From assembly GCA_021151695.1 (NCBI GenBank), contig JAGKWU010000008.1:124001-188000 (forward strand): a stretch of DNA of 64,000 bases. The letters are read 5' to 3'. Positions 53,100 to 60,805 of the stretch are shown piece by piece. How positions within the stretch are numbered: the first letter of the stretch is position 1; every line of letters starts with the position of its first letter. A program made the translations under genes and the position numbers. This DNA comes from Cellvibrionaceae bacterium (GTDB taxonomy: Bacteria > Pseudomonadota > Gammaproteobacteria > Pseudomonadales > Cellvibrionaceae). The notes under the pieces were generated by a model. The model did not search any database. It worked only from the letters and a program-made list of their open reading frames with translations, and was not told the DNA's origin.

Positions 53100-54334
53100 G
53101 TAAGAAGATTGAAACTGCTGACGTAGCAGTGGTTGGCGCGGGTCCAGCCGGCGCTATCGTGAGTGCATTGCTGCATCGCAAGGGTTACAAAGTGGTCGTG
53201 GTAGAGCGTCAGCACTTCCCGCGTTTCTCCATCGGCGAAAGCCTGCTGCCCCAATGCATGGAGTTTATCGAGCAAGCTGGCATGCTGGAGGCGGTCAACA
53301 ATGCCGGCTTCCAGTTTAAAAACGGCGCCGCCTTTACCCACAATGGCAACTACAGCTTCTTCGATTTTACCGACAAGTTTTCCCCGGGCCCCGGCACCAC
53401 GTTTCAGGTGCAGCGCGCCCAGTTCGACCAGTTGCTGGCGACTGAAGCCCAAAAGCAAGGCGTGGATTTGCGCTTTGGCCATGGCCTCACGGCGATTGAA
53501 ATGCACGGCGAAGGTGGCGAATTACAAGTGCAGCCAGACAATGGCGATGCCTACCAGCTGAACGCGCGCTATGTGCTGGACGCCTCCGGCTTTGGCCGCG
53601 TGTTGCCGCGTTTACTGGATCTGGAACTGCCCTCCAACTTCCCCGTACGCGCCGCCATCTTCACCCATATTCAGGACAACATCACAGCCGACTGGCACGA
53701 CCGCAACAAGATTCTGGTCACTGTCCACCCCAAGCATCCCGATGTCTGGTTCTGGCTGATTCCCTTTGCCGGCGGCCGCTGCTCCCTGGGTGTGGTGGGT
53801 GATCACCATTACTTTGAAGGCAAAGCCGATCTCAAAGCCTGCCTGCAAGAATTTGTAAATGGCACCAGCGATTTGAGCGAGTTGCTGCGCGATGCGGTGT
53901 TCGATACCCCTGTGCAAACCCTCAGCGGCTATGCCTGCAACGTAAAATCCCTCTGGGGCCCAAACTTCGCCCTGCTCGGCAATGCCGGCGAATTCCTTGA
54001 CCCTGTGTTCTCCTCAGGCGTGACCATCGCCATGAAGTCGGCCAGCCTGATAGCACCGCTGGTAGATCGCCACCTTAAAGGTGAAGCGGTGGACTGGGAG
54101 AACGAATACGCTATCCCGCTCAAGCGCGGTGTGGATACCTTCCGTACCTATGTGACCGCCTGGTACGACGGCCGCTTCCAGGATGTGGTTTTCTTCCGTA
54201 AGGATAAAACCTCGCCCAAAGTCAGCGGCATGATCAGCTCCATTCTCGCCGGCTACGCTTGGGATCAGGAAAACCCTTTCGTTGCTCTACCCGAGCGCCG
54301 TTTGAATGCGTTGGTGGATCTGTGCAGAGGTTGA
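53096..54334 (+). CDS. Flavin-dependent halogenase-like oxidoreductase (APE)
   Basis: This 412-residue FAD enzyme has the Rossmann VVGAGPAGAI (12-21), the FPRFSIGESLLP stretch, Lys75 in QFKNGAAF at the position of the halogenase catalytic Lys, and WFWLIP (218-223), which fits WxWxIP of flavin-dependent halogenases. Related enzymes in xanthomonadin clusters halogenate the polyene; in other APE clusters the role is described only as an oxidoreductase. Overlaps apeM by 4 nt. It could brominate or chlorinate the aryl ring, unproven. Confidence 0.82.
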   Translation: MSKKIETADVAVVGAGPAGAIVSALLHRKGYKVVVVERQHFPRFSIGESLLPQCMEFIEQAGMLEAVNNAGFQFKNGAAFTHNGNYSFFDFTDKFSPGPGTTFQVQRAQFDQLLATEAQKQGVDLRFGHGLTAIEMHGEGGELQVQPDNGDAYQLNARYVLDASGFGRVLPRLLDLELPSNFPVRAAIFTHIQDNITADWHDRNKILVTVHPKHPDVWFWLIPFAGGRCSLGVVGDHHYFEGKADLKACLQEFVNGTSDLSELLRDAVFDTPVQTLSGYACNVKSLWGPNFALLGNAGEFLDPVFSSGVTIAMKSASLIAPLVDRHLKGEAVDWENEYAIPLKRGVDTFRTYVTAWYDGRFQDVVFFRKDKTSPKVSGMISSILAGYAWDQENPFVALPERRLNALVDLCRG

Positions 54335-54921
54335 TTCGCCTCACCTTAGCCGTCGTTGCGCTGGCAATGACGCTGCTGGCCAGCGGTTGCGTCAGTCGTC
54401 AGGTGCAAACCCTGGCGAGCCTGCCGCTGCCCGCAACCTCGGGTAAATCCTGTTGCTGGCAGGCATTGCAACAGCTGGACATCAGTTATGACGGCAAAGC
54501 CTACAAGCTGACGGGTGCGCTGGCGCAAACCCGTGACGGTGTGACCCTGGTGCTGCTCGATCCGCTGGGTCGCCGTTTGCTATCAATCACCAAACAGGGC
54601 GAGCAACTCGATACCTATCGTTCCCCCGAATTACCCGAAGGCCTGCCCGAGCGTTTTTTGCTCGCCAGCAGCATGCTGGTCTGGTGGCCGCTGGCCGACT
54701 GGCAATCGTTGCCCGACCCCTGGCGTGTGTCTGTCGAAGGTAACAACCGCGTACTGAGTTATGGCAGCAAGCCGATCCTGAGCGCGCAATACGCTGCTTC
54801 ATCGGCTGCACTGCTTGAAGGTATGACCAAGGCGAGCCTGAACCAGCCGGTCAGCCTCCAGCATCGCCTCCAGCCTTTGGCGATTACCGTCACTACCTCC
54901 AGCCTGGAGGTGTTGCCATGA
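54322..54921 (+). CDS. apeN: DUF3261 lipoprotein (APE)
   Basis: This 199-residue lipoprotein has a signal peptide ending at lipobox LASGC and the DUF3261 block LLDPLGRRLLSITKQGE followed by WWPLADWQSLP. The GTG at 54322 overlaps the oxidoreductase stop by 13 nt; a longer start at 54259 has no exported N-terminus. It may receive the pigment lipid at the outer membrane. Confidence 0.85.
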   Translation: MQRLIRLTLAVVALAMTLLASGCVSRQVQTLASLPLPATSGKSCCWQALQQLDISYDGKAYKLTGALAQTRDGVTLVLLDPLGRRLLSITKQGEQLDTYRSPELPEGLPERFLLASSMLVWWPLADWQSLPDPWRVSVEGNNRVLSYGSKPILSAQYAASSAALLEGMTKASLNQPVSLQHRLQPLAITVTTSSLEVLP

Positions 54922-56069
54922 GTGTTTATGTGCATCAGGTGTCAGCTATTTGTGCGCTGGGAAATGACATTGCCAGCATTAATGAGCAACTGTTCAGCCG
55001 TGCTAACTCGCCACTCACCGTCACCGATCAATACAGCCCCGGCCGGCCATTGCCGCTGGGTGTGGTGAGCTCACTGGAGTTGACGGCGGATACGCGCAAT
55101 AACTCGCTCCTCGCAGCGGTTATAGAGCCTTTGCGTGCGCCGGTCGAACAGCTTAAAGCCCGCTATGGCGCCCCGCGGATTGGCGTGATTCTGGGCAGTA
55201 GCACCTCGGGTATCGCCGAGGGTGAAGCTGCTGTAGCCCATCATGTGAAAACCGGCGAGTTCCCGCCCGAATTCCATTACCGCCAGCAAGAGATCATCGC
55301 GCCGACTGACTATGTAGCGGCCAACCTTGGGGTGACTGGTCCTGCCTGGACTATCTCTACTGCTTGTACCTCGGGCGCCAAGGCCATCGCCAGCGGTGCG
55401 CGTTTGCTGGAGTTGGGGGTGTGCGATGCGGTGATCGTCGGCGGTGCGGATAGCCTCTGCCATCTCACTGTTGAGGGATTTTTGTCGCTCTCGGCGGTAA
55501 GCCATGATCCCTGCATGCCTTTTAGCCTGAACCGCAAAGGCATCAATATTGGCGAAGCGGCCGCGCTGATGGTCCTCAGCCGCGAGCCCGGCCCGATCAA
55601 ACTGGCAGGTGTCGGGGAGACCTCTGACGCTCATCATATTTCCGCCCCCGAGCCCGAAGGCCGTGGTGCCGAAGCTGCTATGCGCGAAGCCTTAACCGGT
55701 GCGAACTTACCGGTGTCAGCCATTGATTACATCAACCTGCACGGCACCGCCACCGAGCAAAACGACCGCATGGAAAGTCTGGCGGTGGGGCGCGTCTTTG
55801 GCGCTGATATTCCTTGCGGCTCGACCAAATCCCTCACCGGTCACACACTCGGCGCTGCCGGTGCGCTGGAGGCTGCCTTCTGCTGCCTCGCCCTGTTGCG
55901 CGACGATGGCCAACTGCCCCGCCAATTGTGGGACGGCGTGCCTGATCCCCAACTGGCGACACTTACACAACTGGGCGCCACGACAGCCAGTCGCCCTCTA
56001 CGCTATGCCATGAGCAACTCCTTTGCCTTTGGTGGCAACAATATTTCACTGATTCTGGAGCGCATATGA
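54918..56069 (+). CDS. apeO: Beta-ketoacyl synthase (APE)
   Basis: This 383-residue KS has catalytic Cys150 in STACTSGAKA, His275 in NLHGTATE and His309 in SLTGHTLGAAG, complete and well placed. In the characterised APE system it forms a KS:chain-length-factor pair with ApeC and elongates the polyene. It overlaps apeN by 4 nt. Confidence 0.93.
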   Translation: MSVYVHQVSAICALGNDIASINEQLFSRANSPLTVTDQYSPGRPLPLGVVSSLELTADTRNNSLLAAVIEPLRAPVEQLKARYGAPRIGVILGSSTSGIAEGEAAVAHHVKTGEFPPEFHYRQQEIIAPTDYVAANLGVTGPAWTISTACTSGAKAIASGARLLELGVCDAVIVGGADSLCHLTVEGFLSLSAVSHDPCMPFSLNRKGINIGEAAALMVLSREPGPIKLAGVGETSDAHHISAPEPEGRGAEAAMREALTGANLPVSAIDYINLHGTATEQNDRMESLAVGRVFGADIPCGSTKSLTGHTLGAAGALEAAFCCLALLRDDGQLPRQLWDGVPDPQLATLTQLGATTASRPLRYAMSNSFAFGGNNISLILERI

Positions 56070-56554
56070 ACGATGCCCTCTCGGTAATACCCGACGCTCA
56101 ATACACCTTTGAGTCAGTCGTACCCCACACCGGCGACATGGTGCTGCTTGACCAGATAGATCATGGTGACGACCAGGCGCTGCAAGCCAGCGTCACTATT
56201 CGCCCGGATGCGCCTTTCGTTGATGAACGCGGCATGCCCGGTTGGGTGGGTATCGAAATGATGGCCCAGACTATCGGTGCCTTCGGCGGCTGTCGCGCGC
56301 GCCGCAATGGCCAGCAGGTGAAGATCGGTTTTCTGGTCGGCAGCCGCAAATACCAATGCAGCCACAGTTATTTTCCCATTGGTGCCCGCCTGGAAGTTTC
56401 TGTTCGTGAAGTCATCTTCGGCGAAAATGGCCTCTGCGTGTTTGAATGCACCCTGCAAGGCACCGGCGAGCACGCCGACATTGCGGCCAGCGCTAATATC
56501 AACGTATTCCAGCCGGAAGATCCGGAGCAGTTTTTACAAGGCGGAACCCTATGA
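56066..56554 (+). CDS. apeP: Hotdog dehydratase (APE)
   Basis: This 162-residue FabZ-type dehydratase has VPHTGDMVLLDQ and FVDERGMPGWVGIEMMAQTIGAF with the His/Asp-type active region partly altered. ApeP is described as pairing with ApeI, here the C-terminal domain of the ligase fusion. It overlaps apeO and apeQ by 4 nt each. Confidence 0.87.
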   Translation: MNDALSVIPDAQYTFESVVPHTGDMVLLDQIDHGDDQALQASVTIRPDAPFVDERGMPGWVGIEMMAQTIGAFGGCRARRNGQQVKIGFLVGSRKYQCSHSYFPIGARLEVSVREVIFGENGLCVFECTLQGTGEHADIAASANINVFQPEDPEQFLQGGTL

Positions 56555-57297
56555 CTTCAGACAATCCCAACACCGGCCTCAGTGTGCTGGTCACCGGTTC
56601 CAGCCGCGGCATAGGCAAAGCCATCGCGATTGCTTTGGCGAATCAGGGCTATGAACTGGTGCTCCACTGCCGCTCCCAACGCGAGCAGGCGGATGCCGTA
56701 GCAACCGAGATTGCCGCCGCCGGTGGCCGCGCCCGTGTGCTGCAATTCGATGTCTCTGACCGCGCCCAAACCAAAGCGGTACTGGAAGCCGATGTGGACG
56801 CCAATGGCGCCTACTACGGCGTGGTCTGCAATGCTGGTATAGCGCGCGACAACGCCTTTCCAGCCATGACGGGAGAGGAGTGGGATTCGGTAATCCACAC
56901 CAATCTGGATAGCTTCTACAATGTACTCAACCCGCTGATCATGCCCATGGTGCGCCGTCGCAAACCCGGCCGCATAGTGACCTTGGCCTCTGTGTCGGGT
57001 TTGATTGGCAATCGCGGCCAAGCCAATTACAGTGCCGCCAAAGCGGGTGTCATCGCGGCGAGTAAATCCCTGGCCATCGAATTGGCCAAGCGCGACATCA
57101 CAGTCAATTGCGTTGCCCCCGGCCTGATCGCCACTGAAATGGTGGACGATGTGCCGGTAGAAGAAGCGCTCAAACTGATCCCGGCCCGCCGCGTCGGCCA
57201 GCCGGAAGAAGTGGCGGCCCTGGTAAAATTTTTAATGAGTTCCGAGGCGGCCTATATCACCCGCCAGGTGATTTCGGTCAATGGAGGCCTGTGTTAA
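56551..57297 (+). CDS. apeQ: 3-ketoacyl-ACP reductase (APE)
   Basis: This 248-residue FabG-type SDR has NADPH motif VTGSSRGIGKAIA, catalytic Ser in ASVSGLIGNRG, YSAAKAG (Tyr, Lys) and the C-terminal VNGGLC. It reduces the beta-keto group during each polyene cycle. Its stop abuts the apeR ATG directly. Confidence 0.93.
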   Translation: MTSDNPNTGLSVLVTGSSRGIGKAIAIALANQGYELVLHCRSQREQADAVATEIAAAGGRARVLQFDVSDRAQTKAVLEADVDANGAYYGVVCNAGIARDNAFPAMTGEEWDSVIHTNLDSFYNVLNPLIMPMVRRRKPGRIVTLASVSGLIGNRGQANYSAAKAGVIAASKSLAIELAKRDITVNCVAPGLIATEMVDDVPVEEALKLIPARRVGQPEEVAALVKFLMSSEAAYITRQVISVNGGLC

Positions 57298-59349
57298 ATG
57301 AAACGCGTTGTAGTTACCGGCATGGCAGGTATATCGCCAATAGGTTCGAGCTGGGAGGCGATCAAAGCCAACCTGCTGGAAGGCAAAACCGGCATTCGCA
57401 CCATGCGCGAGTGGGACAAATACGCCCATCTCAACACCCGTTTGGGCGCGCCCGTCACGGATTTTGAAAAGCCCGAACACTTCAATCGCAAGCTCACCCG
57501 CAGCATGGGCCGCGTGGCCCTGATGGCGACTGCTGCGACTGAACGTGCCCTGGCGGACGCCGGCCTGCTGAACGATCCAAGCATTCAGGATGGCCGCATG
57601 GGCGTGAGCTACGGCTCCTCCGCCGGCAGCCCCGATGCTATTGCCGATTTCGGCTATATGCTGCTCAACGGCGATTCCAGCGGCCTCAATGCCAATTCCT
57701 ATTTGAAGATGATGGGCCACACCACGGCGGTCAATATCGGTGTGTTTTTCCAGCTCAAAGGCCGTGTAATCACTACCTCCAGCGCTTGCACCTCCGGCAG
57801 CCAGGGCTTGGGCTATGCCTACGAAGCCATCAAGTTTGGCAAACAAAAACTTATGGCGGCGGGCGGCGCCGAAGAACTCTGCGCGTCAGAAGCCGCGGTG
57901 TTCGACACCCTCTTTGCCACCAGCACCCGCAACGATGAACCCACCTCATCGCCGCGCCCCTTCGACAGCGCCCGCGATGGCTTGGTCATTGGCGAAGGCG
58001 CCGGTACGTTGATTCTGGAAGAACTCGAACACGCTCAGGCGCGCGGTGCGCGCATCTATGCCGAAATCCTCGGCTATGGCACCAACTCCGACGGCGCCCA
58101 CGTAACCCAGCCGCAATCCGAAACCATGCGCATCGCCATGCAAATGGCGCTGGACGATGCCGGTTTACAGCCCTCCGACATCGGCTACATCAGCGCCCAC
58201 GGCACTGCCACCGCACGCGGCGACGTCGCCGAAAGCCAGGCCACCCACACCCTGTTCGGCAGCGACACACCCATCAGCGCCTTCAAAAGTTTTACCGGCC
58301 ACACGCTGGGTGCCTGCGGCGCGCTCGAAGCCATGGTCAGCATCCACATGATGCACGACGGCTGGTTCCACGGCACCGCCAACCTGGAAACGGTCGACGA
58401 AGAATGCGCACCATTGGACTACATCACCGGCAGTGGCCGCGAGTTCAACACCGACATCGTCATGAGCAACAATTTTGCGTTTGGTGGCATTAATACGTCG
58501 CTGATTTTTAAACGCTGGTTTTTTTTGGCTTTTGCGATTGCAGATGGCATTCGTGCGGAGTTGCCATGGGGTACAACTACTCGGCTAAATGATGCTGAAT
58601 TAGCATCAGAATATGTACCTTATTTTGTGCCTGGTAAAAATGTCCTTTCAGGGCAGGCTTTTTTGACTCAAAGGGGTGGCGGTGTTGTTAAGGCTGCTGG
58701 CAGGGAAGTAACCTTGGACCCTGCTACATCAACAGGTACTGAGTGGTGGAATCTGGCAGGCGCAAAGTGGGCATACCGCTTTGAAAAACATAATTCACCT
58801 AATTTTCTTAAAGCACGTCGAGTAGTAATTGCTGATGCTGACGGAAGATTTACCTTCAAAGATATACCTGCAGGTAAATATTATCTTCGTACAGACGTAA
58901 CCTGGGAAGTTGGTACAGAAATACAGGGTGGATTAGTAGGAAGGTTAATAGAAGTAAAAGAAGGTGAGCCGACAGAAGTAATATTAAATAACTTGGCTCA
59001 AGTAGCGACGGATCGATCAGTGGCTGCGGCGCAACTATCTACAAGAGTTCATACCTTGGATGAAATGTTAAGTAGCGGTATCCCTCAGGAAATGAAGGAG
59101 GCTGCAGATAATATCTATAAAGGTAAAAAATTTCAGCCTGAGCGATTGGACTTATTACATTCAATAATCGAAAAAAGCTATAAGCAATCATTAAGTAAAG
59201 AGTATATAGAATCTGTAGTTGCACTCTGCCAAGCCCTTGCTGCTAGTGGAGTGGTTGAGCATAAGCCACTTATTGAAGATGTTGCTGCCAATGCAGCGGA
59301 AGAAAAGGTTCGCAATAAAGTTAAGAAATACCTTTCTTATTATAAGTGA
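57298..59349 (+). CDS. apeR: Chimeric beta-ketoacyl synthase with fused foreign C-terminus
   Basis: Residues 1-407 are an intact KS (Cys164 in SSACTSG, His301 in SAHGTAT, His335 in FTGHTLGACG) ending at the normal NNFAFGGINTSLIFKRW. Instead of stopping, the frame continues through eight T's into 276 extra residues. Positions 408-420 look like a hydrophobic signal-like segment. Positions 450-560 resemble a carboxypeptidase-regulatory-like beta domain (SGQAFLTQRGGGVV, DADGRFTFKDIPAGKYYLR). Positions 580-683 are a helical module ending KVRNKVKKYLSYYK. The extra DNA is much lower in GC. The KS part should be functional; whether the tail is translated depends on the T-run. Confidence 0.9.
   Translation: MKRVVVTGMAGISPIGSSWEAIKANLLEGKTGIRTMREWDKYAHLNTRLGAPVTDFEKPEHFNRKLTRSMGRVALMATAATERALADAGLLNDPSIQDGRMGVSYGSSAGSPDAIADFGYMLLNGDSSGLNANSYLKMMGHTTAVNIGVFFQLKGRVITTSSACTSGSQGLGYAYEAIKFGKQKLMAAGGAEELCASEAAVFDTLFATSTRNDEPTSSPRPFDSARDGLVIGEGAGTLILEELEHAQARGARIYAEILGYGTNSDGAHVTQPQSETMRIAMQMALDDAGLQPSDIGYISAHGTATARGDVAESQATHTLFGSDTPISAFKSFTGHTLGACGALEAMVSIHMMHDGWFHGTANLETVDEECAPLDYITGSGREFNTDIVMSNNFAFGGINTSLIFKRWFFLAFAIADGIRAELPWGTTTRLNDAELASEYVPYFVPGKNVLSGQAFLTQRGGGVVKAAGREVTLDPATSTGTEWWNLAGAKWAYRFEKHNSPNFLKARRVVIADADGRFTFKDIPAGKYYLRTDVTWEVGTEIQGGLVGRLIEVKEGEPTEVILNNLAQVATDRSVAAAQLSTRVHTLDEMLSSGIPQEMKEAADNIYKGKKFQPERLDLLHSIIEKSYKQSLSKEYIESVVALCQALAASGVVEHKPLIEDVAANAAEEKVRNKVKKYLSYYK
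58505..58518 (+). repeat. apeR 3'-end core, copy 1
   Basis: TTTTTAAACGCTGG encodes the last KS residues (F-K-R-W) and is immediately followed by the T8 run and foreign DNA. Copy 2 (59421) and copy 3 (60191) carry the same core. Confidence 0.85.
58519..58526 (+). other. Run of eight T's at the chimera junction
   Basis: Eight T's sit exactly at the join between KS and cargo. Losing or gaining one T would end the KS frame within about 20-25 codons in either case, so the run controls whether the fusion is made. It is a slippage-prone site and also a place to suspect a sequencing error. Confidence 0.6.
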
Positions 59350-59377
59350 TTGTGCGGTGAATTTTCCAACTGTGGCT

Positions 59378-59443
59378 ATGAGTGATAACTTTATCTTTAG
59401 TGGGATATTTGCGTCGCTGATTTTTAAACGATGGGTGGCATGA
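59378..59443 (+). pseudogene. Remnant of a second KS 3' end
   Basis: It encodes MSDNFIFSGIFASLIFKRW then VA and a stop. The 57-nt segment 59378-59434 matches apeR 58462-58518 at 43 of 57 positions, including a perfect 19-bp stretch (59412-59430). It has no KS body before it, so it is a displaced or imported 3' end. Confidence 0.8.
59421..59434 (+). repeat. apeR 3'-end core, copy 2
   Basis: TTTTTAAACGATGG differs from copy 1 at one base. It lies 916 bp after copy 1 and marks the end of the cargo fused to the KS. Confidence 0.8.
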
Positions 59444-59600
59444 TTTGGTTTTGCGAGCTGCGTTTTCACTTGACGATAAATAGTTCGTTTGGACGTTTCC
59501 GTTCGCAAAATATCTGCAGGCATCTCTCGCTGTAGGTCAACTTGCTTGTGTGATAATAGTAATGATTATTTGAATTTAATAATGACAAAGGAGCTTTAGA

Positions 59601-60182
59601 GTGAAGAAAATAATAGTGGGTTTGTGTTCAATTGCATTTGCCGGTTTGTTGTCTGGTTGTTCAATTAACCACCCGGTTGCGAAAGATTACGGCGCCTATC
59701 TGGCAAAAGATGCCGCGCCGGTAACCCTGCCAAAAACGGAGCTCAAATCAGATTACGCGATTGATGGCGCTACCGAAAATCATCGCTATGAGTTTAGGGC
59801 AGCAACTGTTGGTTACGCGCATTTGTGGATTGTTGAATTCGGCAAAATGCTGGACCAAACCCTCAATGAAAAATATGTTCAATCTGCTTTTGGTCGTCTC
59901 TCCAAAAAAGGCAGCAAGGAATCCCAGCCTGGTAACCTGATTGATTTCACTTTGGAAAAATATGAATTCAAGGATTATCGCGCTTACGTCACGCTGAAAA
60001 TTAAACTCTCAAAAGATGGCAAAACAATTTCCGAAAAATCCTACACCGCTAGCGGTAATTCCCAAGGTGGAAAAATGTGGGCAGCCGGGCCATTTGGTAT
60101 GAAAAGCGCAACCCTGGAATCCACCAAGTTTGCAATAGACGACATACTGCGACAATTTATTGCTGATACCCCCAAAAATTAA
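59601..60182 (+). CDS. Lipoprotein of unknown function (cassette-borne)
   Basis: This 193-residue lipoprotein has lipobox LLSGC and a mature soluble part with no recognised family. Conserved-looking stretches are VGYAHLWIVEFGKML and the C-terminal FAIDDILRQFIAD. It lies entirely between core copies 2 and 3, with its stop 8 nt before copy 3, so it looks like the second cargo gene. DNA is less GC-rich than the pigment operon. Confidence 0.78.
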   Translation: MKKIIVGLCSIAFAGLLSGCSINHPVAKDYGAYLAKDAAPVTLPKTELKSDYAIDGATENHRYEFRAATVGYAHLWIVEFGKMLDQTLNEKYVQSAFGRLSKKGSKESQPGNLIDFTLEKYEFKDYRAYVTLKIKLSKDGKTISEKSYTASGNSQGGKMWAAGPFGMKSATLESTKFAIDDILRQFIADTPKN

Positions 60183-60190
60183 GTACCGCT

Positions 60191-60204
60191 TTTTTAAACG
60201 CTGG
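60191..60204 (+). repeat. apeR 3'-end core, copy 3 (probable original end)
   Basis: It is an exact 14-bp match to copy 1, TTTTTAAACGCTGG, followed by CAATAA, which in the KS frame reads F-K-R-W-Q-stop. This looks like the original apeR terminus, pushed 1.7 kb downstream. Confidence 0.7.
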
Positions 60205-60241
60205 CAATAATTGCCAGCGTCACCCAAGGCCATTTGGCCTT
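60198..60241 (+). other. Two adjacent hairpins after the core
   Basis: A 10-bp perfect stem with 3-nt loop (ACGCTGGCAA / TTGCCAGCGT, 60198-60220) overlaps core copy 3, and a 6-bp stem (AAGGCC / GGCCTT, 60226-60241) follows. No T-run, so termination is uncertain. They could be the former 3' end structure of the pigment operon. Confidence 0.55.
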
Positions 60242-60262
60242 AATCACAAGGAGATAGACCCT

Positions 60263-60682
60263 ATGTTTTCAGGTTCGCAGTTTATGATAAAAAAATCTGC
60301 TTTCGCGCTCGCCCTTTCTGCGGGTTTGCTCGCAAGCGCTTGCGTTGTTGCCGAGGAGGCAGCTACCGAGCAAGATCCTCCATCCACGACTAATATCTGC
60401 GCCCTGAAAGGTGTTCCGCCATCAGATTTCAAATATAAAGTGGTTAAAAAATTGAAGCTCGGTAAGGGGTCCTATGGCAGCGTGACGGATATCCAACCCA
60501 AATTTGCGCAACTTGCGCTCAATGCGGGTGCCGATGCAGTGATCTATTACAACGGCAGTCAGCGCTTTGGTTTCTTCCCCTGGCGTATGGTGCGCCCTGT
60601 GATTACGGGCACCGCAATCAAGTGGGATAAGGGCAATAAACAAGCCTTCGCCTGCGCGGCAAATGGCGGAATTTTGCTGTAA
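60263..60682 (+). CDS. Small exported lipoprotein (YbjQ-like C-terminus)
   Basis: This 139-residue protein has AAGGAG 9 nt before the ATG at 60263; an internal ATG at 60284 gives the more usual MIKKSAFALALSAG signal peptide with lipobox LASAC. The mature part has VVKKLKLGKGSYG and LALNAGADAVIYYNGSQRFG, distantly like the exported protein at 41223-41666. No function is assigned. Confidence 0.75.
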   Translation: MFSGSQFMIKKSAFALALSAGLLASACVVAEEAATEQDPPSTTNICALKGVPPSDFKYKVVKKLKLGKGSYGSVTDIQPKFAQLALNAGADAVIYYNGSQRFGFFPWRMVRPVITGTAIKWDKGNKQAFACAANGGILL

Positions 60683-60805
60683 TACAATTTCAAACATTTA
60701 CGCGCTGTGATATTGCGTAAACTGTGCGGCGCCGATGTCAGTGCATCGGATTATTTGAGGCAAACCCTGTGAGGTTTGCCTTGTCATTTAAGGAGATTAA
60801 TTGGA

